DNA of 64,000 nucleotides. It comes from Dioscorea cayenensis subsp. rotundata. Lineage: Eukaryota > Streptophyta > Magnoliopsida > Dioscoreales > Dioscoreaceae. The notes below the pieces were generated by a model, which worked only from the letters and a program-made list of their open reading frames with translations, was not told the DNA's origin and made no database searches. Made by a program: the position numbers and the translations under genes. The DNA lies in assembly GCF_009730915.1 (NCBI RefSeq), contig NC_052484.1, forward strand, positions 2,049,326 to 2,113,325, in the 5' to 3' direction. Position 1 is the stretch's first letter. Each line of letters starts with the position of its first letter. Shown here one piece after another: positions 12,101-20,800 of the stretch.

Positions 12101-13569
12101 GAGTGGGATCTACATGACAGACAAGAGTTACTTAAGGAACAATACTCTTTTGAATGCCGATGCACAGGCTGTTCACAATTAAATTTATCAGACCTTGTTC
12201 TTAATGCTTTCAAGTGCGCTAAAGCTAATTGTCCGGGAGCAGTCACGGAAAAGACTTTCTTTGACATTCTGGAAGATGATAGTGTGCAAATTTCGGATGC
12301 ATATTCTAGCTTCAAGCTCTCCTTGCCGGCATGCCATTTTGATACAGTGAGTTCTGGTTCTTTATGCTTTTTACTTGCCATCCTCTGAAAAATACTGAAA
12401 TTGCTTGTCTCTTTACTTTTCTTTTACTTGCCATCCCCAGAACTTTTGATGTTTCTTAATATAAGTAAATGTTTCACCCAATATATATATATATATATAT
12501 AAGTAAATGACTTTTTTTACCTTTTCCTTTTTTTTAATATCAAATCTCCTTAGTAATGCATATATGTTTTTAGAAATGTGAGAATGCCCTTTATTTTCAT
12601 TAAAAACGATGATTTCTTTACTAAAACTAATGATATGCCTACTTTTAATGATATACATTACAGAAAATATATTGTAACCAAGTTAAAAACATCAAAAGTT
12701 TCTCAAATAAAAAACTCTTATATAAATGATGCATTGCCTGCTATGAAGGTTCATGGACAGTACATAACCGAGGTAGCAAGCCGGCTTCTTAAAGGACGGA
12801 GTGCCGCACATCATATAAACCAAGGATGTTGTTTGAGCTGTGGGACTGATCTTGATATAGAATCCTCTAGCACAGTCTCTAAAAATGCAATGATACAGAT
12901 TCAAAGGTATTCTCTTCTGATCACACTTTTAAATTTTTCGTACTCTAATTGTAAACATCTGTGTTTTAACAGGTTGAAAGAATGCATAGATTCAGATGAA
13001 GATCCTCAAATTCTAATTTCGGATTTCTTGAAATCTCTTTCTATCCTTAGATCAGTAAGACATCAATATAGCAAAACCATTGCACAGGTCGGCCGTTTTG
13101 TATGTTCGAAGCTACTTCCTGAATATTTGTCGATGCCTTCATTCGCGGCTTATTTTCTGAAACTTTCATTACAGGCGGAAGACATTATCGCGGAGGCCTT
13201 CGTTCGGCTTGGAGAGTTTGGGCCTGCTTTGCAACACTGCCAAGAATCAATAGAGGTGACTTGATTCATGGATTGTATCCCAAAACATTAACTGAATCCT
13301 AGATTTTAATTCTGTTTATATCTGTCTGATCTTCGATAAATTGTTTTAATCGACAGATACTCAAAAAGTTGTTCCGCCGCAACCATATAGTCATTGGAAA
13401 TGAGTTAATTAAGCTTTCATCTATCCAAATCTCAGCGGGTGATCGCGCGGCTGCTCTAAGTGTTATCAAACGAATCGAAGAAATTTTTTCACTCTACTAC
13501 GGATCTCATCTTGTCAATGTATGTCCGCATGTCGTCCGTCTACAAGAAGAAGTTATCAACCTTAATTAA
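125..13569 (+). CDS. SMYD4-like TPR/MYND/SET-domain protein
   Basis: Likely a SET-domain protein methyltransferase or related regulator; it resembles the plant TPR-SET family that includes Arabidopsis At1g33400 and animal SMYD4 (recalled, not searched). Exons read by hand: 125-253, 335-469, 596-682, 1398-1469, 2179-2389, 2585-2703, 2931-3335, 3436-3570, 3925-4062, 11844-11999, 12095-12346, 12749-12906, 12973-13255, 13357-13569. These give about 830 aa with all phases matching. Domain order: N-terminal TPRs (about residues 55-185, e.g. FKRKGNECFSKRDYVKAINF and AWFRRGKASALL); the start of SET (KGRGM); a MYND zinc finger (CHFC, CPSC, YCSELC, then HKHEC after a long insert); the SET core with NHSCQPN and ISYGPQ; a cysteine cluster (FECRCTGC, CCLSCG); and a C-terminal TPR-like region. 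The start ATG is the first in the frame that leads into the TPRs. Less certain: the acceptor at 12748, and whether 13088-13174 (in-frame, bounded GT and AG) is a small intron. Confidence 0.85.
4109..5671 (-). repeat. Complete LTR (1.56 kb) of the ATHILA-type element
   Basis: Read on the minus strand it begins TGATAAGTGTCTAAATG directly after a purine-rich tract (AGGTGTGGGGATATT) and ends CGATCAATCA. This gives the TG...CA ends expected of an LTR. About 53 bases of the same LTR start recur at 11350-11402 on the plus strand, which confirms the boundary. A 34-44 base motif with TATACCGGCTTAA and AATGAG..CTCATT repeats around 5215-5275. The short ORFs here look fortuitous. Confidence 0.8.
5619..8143. 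repeat. Left arm of a ~2.5-kb imperfect inverted repeat
   Basis: This segment is the reverse complement of 8767-11402. Examples are 6571-6780 against 10113-10322 and 7700-8143 against 8767-9215. The arms differ by scattered substitutions (a few per hundred by eye) and one larger indel. The right arm carries about 115 extra bases near 10755-10870 (AATATTCC...TATGTTAGTC) that are absent from the left arm near 6146. Confidence 0.85.
7162..8204 (-). pseudogene. ATHILA ORF1-like protein, left copy, frameshifted
   Basis: The translation resembles the plant retrotransposon ORF-1 family (ATHILA ORF-1): a block with GWTKLFSINEPTFRQITLEV, then a block around YDDEF and WNSLAP, then NPLHRYIHAL...SDLFTMYG. 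In ATHILA elements this ORF lies between pol and the 3' LTR, as here. The reading frame is split into 8204-7677 and 7677-7162. The right copy has one more base near 7685, so a 1-bp deletion explains the break. A premature stop also cuts the C-terminus just before 7162, where the right copy reads on. It is not expected to make full-length protein. Confidence 0.7.
8144..8766. other. Single-copy spacer of the palindrome, with a perfect short hairpin
   Basis: About 620 bases separate the two arms. On the minus strand this is sequence immediately upstream of the left ORF1-like gene. At about 8308-8337 it contains ATCCATACGGGC, a short loop, then GCCCGTATGGAT, a perfect 12-bp stem. At 8728-8755 TATACGGCTTTAATGAGC... 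resembles the TATACCGGCTTAATAAGGAGC motif in the LTR. No protein is recognised. Confidence 0.5.
8767..9902 (+). pseudogene. ATHILA ORF1-like protein, right copy, interrupted
   Basis: This is the inverted partner of the left copy; proteins agree at roughly nine residues in ten where aligned by eye. It keeps the frame across the NTR...NPLHRYIHA region where the left copy is frameshifted. It has an in-frame TGA at 9019-9021 where the left copy has CAA, and a 2-base loss near 9713 that shifts the last ~60 codons. The terminal part in the shifted frame is Gln/Ser/Pro-rich and stops at 9902. Homology to the left copy starts abruptly at 8767. Confidence 0.7.
8767..11402. repeat. Right arm of the imperfect inverted repeat
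   Basis: Partner of 5619-8143. The outer edge lies inside the LTR start. Just beyond it, 11410-11438 (ATAAGTGTCTAAATGTGCAT) resembles the LTR start a second time, as if copying restarted at the breakpoint. Confidence 0.85.
11459..11793. mobile_element. MITE-like element with long imperfect terminal inverted repeats
   Basis: The left end (CTGCAATCTATTCCCAGAAT ... GCGCATGTATACCC) pairs imperfectly with the reverse complement of the right end (TTGCACATATTCTCCCAAG ... AATTGCAAGTATATC). No ORF of note. It lies between the truncated right LTR and exon 10 of the SMYD4-like gene. The termini resemble those of the candidate at 63235-63595. Confidence 0.45.
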
Positions 13570-14555
13570 AAACGACAATGATCGGCTTTTGTATGATAAT
13601 TTAATAATTCATTATGTTAGTATTCTTGTACTCTATCATGCCAATCATTCAATAAGACTAGTGTTTGCTTTGTTTGTTCACTAGAAACTGTCTAGTGATA
13701 TGAAATGTGAATGGCCTAATTAAAGAAGTAAATTTTAGGTTCCAAAAATTTAATACTAGTGTACTATAACCAACTGACTTAATGTTATGTTATATATATA
13801 TATATATATATATACAGAGAGAGAGAGCCCGTGTCATCTATAAATGTTTGTAGATTCAATATATAGAGATCACGTCATTTATGAACATACTATTAACTCT
13901 AACAGAAACAAACCAACTACTCATTTGCGCTATTGGTACATGATTCGGTATTGTTTATATACAAAGCTATGTTTTGTGTATGTGTTTATCATTTATTTTT
14001 TAAATCCTACGAATGTCCATAGTTGATGTAAAGTTATATATATATATATATATATATATAATTTAGAAAGAAAATGCAAAGATAAGTAGGATTGCATTGT
14101 GAGAAATAATTAATTCCAGCTAATGCAAGACAATAAAGTGTGATACATCAAGCTTATTAATTAAACCTGTCTGAATTATTTAATGACTTGATTGAGGCTT
14201 AACTGTTATGTACTTGAGTGTCTGTTTTTGTTCTTTTTGCGTTTATACTCAGGTAAAATTCACATAATATAATTGTGTCTATAAAATGTATAATTTCATC
14301 TTTTACATTTTAATACCAAGATTTTTTTTTTTAAATATACTCCAGGGGGTTTATCCACGGTTAATAAGGGCCATTTAATTCAAGTTACTTAAATAATTGG
14401 TTTCGAATTAAAATTTTTATGTATTTAAAAAAAAATATTAACTAAGAAAAATCTATTTTTTTTTATAAAACTCCCAATGCCTCTATAGATGAATGACCAA
14501 TAAAAAAAACATTAAGGGCATTTGAAATATTTCACTAATAATTTCATCAACAAAA
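13570..14555. other. 3' flank of the SMYD4-like gene and intergenic DNA
   Basis: AT-rich, with (TA)n tracts near 13791-13814 and 14037-14060. I see no gene and no clear mobile element. The SMYD4-like 3' UTR and polyadenylation site should lie in the first few hundred bases. Confidence 0.5.
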
Positions 14556-14559
14556 ATAA

Positions 14560-14725
14560 ATATTAAAAAATCTATATAATTATGTATTTTATACATAGTA
14601 TAGAATAAAATTATTTAAATTCAAACTCATTTATTTTCAAGTTGAACCTTGTATATAAAAAATATTAATAAGTGATACTTTTATCCTATTTTTTAGTATT
14701 TATTCATATTTCTCTTCTAAAATTT
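14560..14725. repeat. First copy of a block repeated upstream of SHOC1
   Basis: It contains AAAAATAAATATTAAAAAAT..., AATTATGTATTTTATAC and TTGTATATAAAAAATATTAA. The same blocks recur in the same order at 16425-16480, 16690-16702 and 16925-17035. There they are separated by a SINE and a second insertion. This suggests tandem duplication of the whole interval. Confidence 0.6.
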
Positions 14726-14857
14726 GAGTGTAGCCAAAAAACTCATAATCTAGCCGTACTTGATCCCATGTGAAAAACGAAAGTGAGGCATTCAAAGGTA
14801 TCAAGTTCAAAACTCGTTGAAAATATTGGTGGTAACAGATCATCAATTGTGGGTGCA

Positions 14858-14920
14858 TGTTGAATGATTCATATGGATTTTGTAACATAAATTTGAATGA
14901 TTCATATGGATTTTGTAACA
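14858..14920. repeat. 63-bp terminal inverted repeat, left
   Basis: An exact reverse complement of 15942-16004. Each 63-bp end contains the unit TGAATGATTCATATGGATTT twice, separated by TAAATT-type sequence. Confidence 0.9.
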
Positions 14921-15745
14921 AGTCGCTTGGGTGTGGCCATGACGATTACAATGTTCGCAGAAAGGTCGTGGTCGCTTCCCGGGGGGACGATTGAATGGTG
15001 CTTGTGCCTTGGAGGTTTGGAGAGCAGCAGCTTCAACGAATGGGACATTCTGGAGATTAAGCTCCTGTTGTTTTTCTTCTTGTCGGACGAGGTTGTAGAT
15101 GCGTTGGATGGGACGGGGAGCGATTCCATGAGTAGAATCTGGGCTGCGCACCACCGAGTATTTGTCGTGGAGTCCTTGAAGGAATTCCATGGCTCGATCT
15201 TGATGTTGTTGATCGAGAACAGACTTAGCATTACCACATATGCATGGTGTGATAGGAAGAATATTGCTCAACTCATCCCAAAGTGATTTAAGTTGGGTGA
15301 AATAAAATGAAACCGTCATTCCCTCTTGTTTGAGGGCAGAGATTGAATGCTTGAGTTGGTAAATTTTTGGCGCGTTTGACTGAGAGAAGCGCTCGTTGAG
15401 GTCGTTCCATATTTGACTTGCGGTTTCAGCATACAAGATACTAGGACGAATCTCTGGAGAGACGGAGTTAAGGATCCAATTGCTAACAAGATCGTTGCAG
15501 CGTCCCTAATTGTCAATTAAGATTGCATCGGTCGGTTTCGAGAGGGATCCATCGACGAATCCGAATTTACTCTTGGCTCGCAGCGCCAAGGTCATCGCAC
15601 GACTCAAGGAGGCATGGTTATCTCCTGTGAGAAGGGGTTGGACAAGGATAGCTGTGGGATTGTCGGAGTGGTGGATCACATACGGATCGGAATGAAGCAG
15701 CGGTGAGGAAGGCTCAGAATTGGAAATTCCGCCAGTCATGGCTGA
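14921..15745 (-). pseudogene. Ty1/copia gag fragment, frameshifted
   Basis: It carries the family pattern: an N-terminal segment with LLTGDNHASLSRAMTLALRA, a UBN2-type core with ASQIWNDLNERFSQ and YFTQLKSLWDEL, and a CCHC zinc knuckle (CEHCNRHGHTQATC). The frame is broken near 15500, where the first part (to about 15506) and the rest are in different frames. The gene ends inside the knuckle codons, where the inverted LTR end begins. No protease, integrase or reverse transcriptase follows. Confidence 0.75.
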
Positions 15746-15941
15746 AAGCTCTGGTACCATAATAAAAAGGAGAAGGATTTTGAATTTTTGACTTGTATTT
15801 CATTGATCATTTGCCATCAATATATATACAACAAATTTACATTGAAGGGCTAAAAGTTAGGAATAAAAGTTACAGGATGAAATCAAGGAAGATTGGTAAC
15901 GTTGGCTAAAATAAAGAAAACAAAATAGGAAAAATAATTTA

Positions 15942-16004
15942 TGTTACAAAATCCATATGAATCATTCAAATTTATGTTACAAAATCCATATGAATCATTC
16001 AACA
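15942..16004. repeat. 63-bp terminal inverted repeat, right (natural LTR terminus)
   Basis: An exact reverse complement of 14858-14920. This end continues into the LTR body and PBS, so it is taken as the genuine LTR start. Confidence 0.9.
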
Positions 16005-16151
16005 GTGCAAGTTCACAATCCAAATCTCTCATCCACATCTATAGCTTCATGGGTTGGATAATTAATTCTCAATCCATGCGCACACTTTAATATATAAAAC
16101 ATTTATCATTTCCATAAAAGAAATTGTTTGAGTGTATATATGCGCATGCAA

Positions 16152-16412
16152 CATAATATTTAGTTGGTAACTGATCTCCTATGTAAATAAATATATAATT
16201 ATCTCATTTTACAGAGGTATTTATGCAAATTTCTCGTAGAAATTTTGACTATATATACGCACGTGCATACTTGTACACATCGAAATATGAGTTTTAGCGG
16301 GGGTATACGCACAAAAAGCCAAAAAAACGAATGTGACCGTTGAAAAACCCGTGAAAACGGCGCACGTTAGCGCATTGCACAAACCTCTATATAAACCCCT
16401 CCATCCACTGCC
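16152..16412 (+). promoter_or_regulatory. Upstream duplicate (copy A) of the SHOC1 promoter
   Basis: About 260 bases match 17569-17826 in the same orientation. Shared blocks include TATATACGCACGTGCATA, CACAAAAAGCCAAAAAAACG, CCCGTGAAAACGGCGCAC and the TATA region CTCTATATAAACCCCTC (TATA at 16388-16395). Homology stops near 16412, before the gene's leader. Copy A reads GTTTTAGCGG where copy B has an E2F-like TTTTGGCGGG. It has no coding exon behind it. Confidence 0.7.
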
Positions 16413-16494
16413 GCCCTTCTCATTAATAAAAATAAATATTTAAAAATATAAATAATTATGTATTTTGTACCAAATATAAAATAAATCAGCTGAA

Positions 16495-16674
16495 TGCCAA
16501 AGTCACTTGGTTCAATTGGTTAACTGCACCAAAATAAAGTATCTCGTGTAGCGTGCGGAATAGTAAAGGTTCGAATTCTTGTAGAGAAATTTAACTCACG
16601 AGTGATATCGTAACTAACTCATGCGTCATAGAGATTGACGCTTGTTGCCCTTTTTTAAAAAAAATAGAAAAAAT
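16495..16674 (+). mobile_element. tRNA-derived SINE with target-site duplication
   Basis: Pol III promoter boxes are visible: A-box-like TGGTTCAATTGGTTAAC at about 16510 and B-box GGTTCGAATTC at about 16569. The 3' end is GTTGCCCTTTTTT followed by an A-rich tail. Flanks repeat AAATAAATCAGCTGAA (ending 16494) and AAATAAATCGGCTGAA (16675-16690), one mismatch in sixteen. The homologous block at 14560-14725 lacks it, as expected of an insertion. Confidence 0.75.
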
Positions 16675-16734
16675 AAATAAATCGGCTGAATTATTTAAAT
16701 TTATTTTTTTTTTAGGGAAATTATAAGTTTGATA

Positions 16735-16925
16735 TATATCAGGGTGTGTGCATAGATCCAAAATTGATCATCTGACCTGTAAATCCTTACCCATCAATAC
16801 AGGTTTTGAGTAGTAAGTTTGCACTCAAAGACCCATTACCATATATCCAATGAGATTAAAATACGAGATCTTTTTAATGTCTCATGCTCGTTTTTTCTAA
16901 TAAGACCGATCCCGTTGAGCTATGA
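16735..16925 (-). mobile_element. Probable SINE-like insertion
   Basis: On the minus strand it begins TCATAGCTCAACGGGATCGG, which fits an A-box (TAGCTCAACGGG). A B-box is only weakly present (AGATCTCGTATTTT). It is absent from the homologous 14560-14725 block. No clear target duplication was found. Confidence 0.4.
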
Positions 16926-17106
16926 TCAAACTTTTTTATTTTCAAATTAAATTTTGTATATAAAAAATATTAATAAATGATATTTATCCCATTTTCTAGT
17001 CATATTTATTCATAATTCTCTTCCAAATTTTGAAATATATATATGGGATGCGAATATATCAACTATGGACCACATCAATGCTAAAATTTTATTAACGGTT
17101 ACAGTT

Positions 17107-17341
17107 TTTTTTGAGGAAAAGGAGCGGGGCGAACCCATTAGAGACCCAGAGATGTGCACAAGCCTCGGTAGAACAAGTGGGGACAAGGCCGCGTTTACGT
17201 GGGCGCTGGATACACCCATACACAACCACTATTCATAACTCCCAGAAATGTGCCCTCAATCGAGAATCGAACTCTCACCACTCAGTGAGAACTCTATCGG
17301 TGACCCGTGTACCAATAGACCCGAAGGTCGTTGGCGTTGAT
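17107..17341 (-). mobile_element. tRNA-derived SINE with 10-bp target-site duplication
   Basis: Read on the minus strand: A-box-like GGTCTATTGGTACACGGG, B-box GAGTTCGATTCTC, a GC-rich body and a terminal CCTCAAAAAAAA. It is flanked on both sides by GGTTACAGTT (17097-17106 and 17342-17351). The ORFs crossing it have no recognisable product. Confidence 0.75.
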
Positions 17342-17568
17342 GGTTACAGTTGATTAAGCTATTATTACTAACTTACGATCACAATCTGATGGTTTTCACT
17401 GGGCAATTGTTCATGACTATTTATACGTAATACTATTCACATAAAAAACAATGCAATTTTGATGAGATTTGTTTTTCACTATGCCTACCTATAATAATGA
17501 CCATTAAATTGAAATCCAACAGTTCAGCATAGAAGTTTGTAGATATTAGTTTTACATAGGTTTGCAAT

Positions 17569-17881
17569 CATAATGTTTAGCTGGTAACATATGAAAACAA
17601 ATATATAATTATCCATATTGCAAGGGTATTTACTCAAATTTCCCGTAGAAATTTCGAATATATACGCACGTGCATAATACATCTACACATCCAAATACGA
17701 GTTTTGGCGGGGAATACCCACAAAAAGCCAAAAAAACGAATGTGACCGCTCGAAAACCCGTGAAAACGGCGCACATTAGCACCTCGCACAACCCTCTATA
17801 TAAACCCCTCTCTAAACTGGCGCCTTTTTTTCACTCGCGAACTTCGCCTTCTTCTCCATCGCTTCTTCTTCTCTTCCGATC
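17569..17881 (+). promoter_or_regulatory. SHOC1: SHOC1 core promoter (copy B) and 5' leader
   Basis: A TATA box (TATATAAA) sits at 17797-17804, 78 bases before the start codon, so the leader is probably about 50 bases. An E2F-like element TTTTGGCGGG lies at 17702-17711, and AAAACGGCGC lies nearer the TATA box. A CT-rich leader (CTTCTTCTCCATCGCTTC) follows. Function of these motifs is inference. Confidence 0.6.
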
Positions 17882-20800
17882 ATGCGATCTCGATTCCTCA
17901 GCACCGACTTCTTCTCCTCCGACGACCAAACCCTAGCTCACTTCCACCCTCTCTCCCTCTCGCCTCCCTCTCTTGCTTCTCTGGATCATTGCGTTGGCCC
18001 CGTTTCATCATTTGTCGATCTCGATCCCAATCATGGTCTCTGCTTCGATGTCGATCGGTTTCCGATCGAGGATGCACTCTGTGAGTTCCTCTTGGATGTT
18101 TTCCCAGGGTTTCTCGTCTCTGGGGAGGAGGATCGGTGTGGTTTCTCAGTGGATCATGAGATCGAGCTCTCTGAGGTGATTTTTTTTGGCCATTGTTAAC
18201 GTTTATACGCATATTAGCTCACATTTGCTTTGATTTTTTGCCATTTGTAATAGAAATTGGAGGTATGGCTTTGTGAGAAAGGAGAAGCGGGGATGAGCTT
18301 GATTTCTCGATCGGATGCTTTGGTCAGTGGAGTTTGAGGGTTGATGAGTAAGAATGGTTTCGATTTTGGTGATTTTGTTGCTTCTTCTGATGTTCTGTGA
18401 TTTTACGGATTTGTTTTAGGGAATCGGATTAGAGAAGAGGTTCCAGTTTGAAGTACTGGAGGTGGACTTACCCTTGGTAATGTCTTAATGGTAGATGTGT
18501 TTAGTTTTAAGGAGAGCTTTGGCCGATTCTTTGGTGAATCTTTTTGTCTGATATTATACTGATTTTTGGTTGGACAGAGGGATTGTGAAAGCTCTCGTGT
18601 AGGAAATGAAGCAGGACTACGTTTCTGGATTCCTGACATTGAAATTCCTCTAGTAAGATCCTTTGCGTTGGCAAAATAACTTGGATTTTCTTTTCATTTT
18701 TTGGTTCATTGTGGTAATGATCAATTCCTTTTTGGTTCTCTTATTCCTTTATTGTGGTTTAATTTGCAATCTTCAATGAATAATACTGTTATAGTATAGT
18801 GGGTGTTTGGTGATTTGATCACATTTCACGGTTTAGAAATTTAAGAATTTTTTTTCTTTCATTGATTGTGCATTTTATTAGTCTCTTATTCATCTGTTCA
18901 CTCTAAACCTCTAAACATCTAATGGTGATAGTAAAATTTCATTTGTTGTCTTGCAAATTGGATCTGTAGTCTCGTGGTAATGTAATTGGGAACTTATCCT
19001 TGTGTATAAATTGAGTCTTCTTGATTAAATTGGAAACAGGAAGTTGAGTGAGCTATGTATTGAAGAAAACCCCAACATCAGAAAATGATGGCAGTTTCCT
19101 TGTGATTGAATTTTTACTGAAAGACTGTTCTTCTGGTTCTGAATTAGACATCATGCATTTGAAGGTGGGATGCAATGAAAATTCACTATAATAAAAGAAC
19201 ACATGTAAGAATATTATGTCATCAAAACAAACAGGGCATATGGAGTTCTGTCGAGATGAGTGATGACAATAACAGATGTAGCCTATGGGCTGATGTAAGT
19301 AGTCCTGATGACTCTCAATGCTAATCAAAGTTATAGAGGTCTGAGACAAACAAAAGAAAAGAGAACCCTCACACAGTGGAGGATAGCACTGAGAAGGATT
19401 TTGACATAGTCTTTGAAACAACTACAGATATACAGCCAGATTGTGATTGCTTGGGGGAAGAAATAAGGGATAGAACACCCTGACACCAGCCTGACACTTG
19501 CTTGAGGGGAAAAAAATAGCATAATTTTTCACCCTATATCATCATATAATTGTATAAGTGAGAGAGAGTTGGACAGTTTATTTCATTTGGTTTAGTTGTT
19601 GCTTTTATAAAGGACATTTTTTACTGCAGGTGATGGTCAATGCCGGAGTAATCCAAGCGGCAATAAGAATCACATACCCTCATGGGGTTGCAAAGTCAAT
19701 TTTTTCAGTGGAAGAAATGCCGGTTACATCCAATGCTGATGAGGATCCTAATGCTCTCAAAGATGGCAGTTCTTTACTATATGGTATGGTGAAACATCCT
19801 ATCAAATTACCATGCTTTGAAGTCAATGAGTTTGATTTGGAGCTAAAAGCAAGCTTATCTATGGAAGAAACTCTCAGTATTATGCTTCCCAAATTTGAAC
19901 ACTGGCAAGGGACCCATGGGGATGAGTTGGTGCTTAATGCAAAGGAATTTTTGGGTTCCACTAATATGGACACTTTGGGACATCTTTCAGGGTACACTCC
20001 TCTTGAACAATGTGTTGAAGAGGAACCTATAATATTTGATCCTATTTTAGATATGGATCTGTTAAACTTCTTTGGCAACATTCTCCTTGAGAAAGGTCCT
20101 GCTATCTTCCCAATCACATCAGATGGAGATCATTATTCTAATTTGCCTTGCTCAGTGCATTTCCAGGAAGTTCAGATCCTTGATTCTTCCCATACATTGC
20201 AAATCTTTGGCAGCTTGCCAACAGCTAAAGTCTTTGAAATGTCTGAGCCCATGTTCAAAGATGACATGGAACCTCTGCAGAGTGTATATGAATCCATTGT
20301 CAGCTCTGAACTTGCTCTGGTGGATGATACATTTAGGTCATTACCTGAACCTATTCTGTGTGATTTGAAATTAATGAAGTCATTGATTGTGATTATTGGA
20401 GATCTTTTATGTGCCCTGAAGCCACATTCATTTACTTTTGGTGATGGGATCTACTTAGATTGGCATCCTTTGCTAGAAGGCACTTGCAACCAGGAAATTT
20501 GCTTAACTCATATGAACGCACTAGAGGAGGTTCTTAGTCTTGGAGAAGTTTCTGAGTTCCAACCTTCTGATGGGCTGGCAATACCTATTGACTTTGATCT
20601 GTTGGATGACTCACCAGAAAACTTAATTAAGTTTCAGAGAGAGAAAATACACAATGAACATCAGCACATTGCCTGTGAGTTGACTGATGCTAAACCTGCT
20701 AGCACTCAGAAACTGAAAGATCAGTTTAACAGGAACAAGACCAAAGACCAGATTTCAAAACCAAATAGAGATAAAGTTTCTCTCTTATTTGAAAATATGC

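Larger units (their letters stand above)
14858..16004 (-). mobile_element. Aberrant Ty1/copia-type element with inverted LTR ends and a 5-bp target duplication
   Basis: The element is 1147 bp, starts TGTTGAATG and ends CATTCAACA. It is flanked by the perfect direct repeat GTGCA at 14853-14857 and 16005-16009. Its outer 63 bases at each end are exact reverse complements. Read on the minus strand the order is: a short LTR (16004 to about 15763), a primer-binding site TGGTACCAGAGC at 15759-15748 (one base from the usual copia initiator-Met site TGGTATCAGAGC), a gag gene broken by frameshifts, and then an inverted copy of the LTR start instead of pol and a 3' LTR. Confidence 0.75.
16425..17040. 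repeat. Second copy of the 14560-14725 block, split by two insertions
   Basis: The parts 16425-16480, 16690-16702 and 16925-17035 align in order with 14560-14725. The intervening segments are a SINE (16495-16674) and a second, probably SINE-like insertion (about 16705-16925). Confidence 0.55.

Noticed and set aside
13088..13174. Possible 87-base intron in the SMYD4-like exon 13 (GTCGGC...TTACAG)
   Set aside because: It is in frame and open, and the donor is weak. I kept it as coding but noted the doubt; removal would give about 801 aa.
14897..15286. 129-aa plus-strand ORF
   Set aside because: It is the reverse strand of the copia gag fragment.
19558..19629. Start of the long SHOC1 ORF (MRESWTVYF...)
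   Set aside because: The 24 residues before 19630 are hydrophobic intron read-through ending in a clear TGCAG acceptor; the real N-terminus is at 17882.
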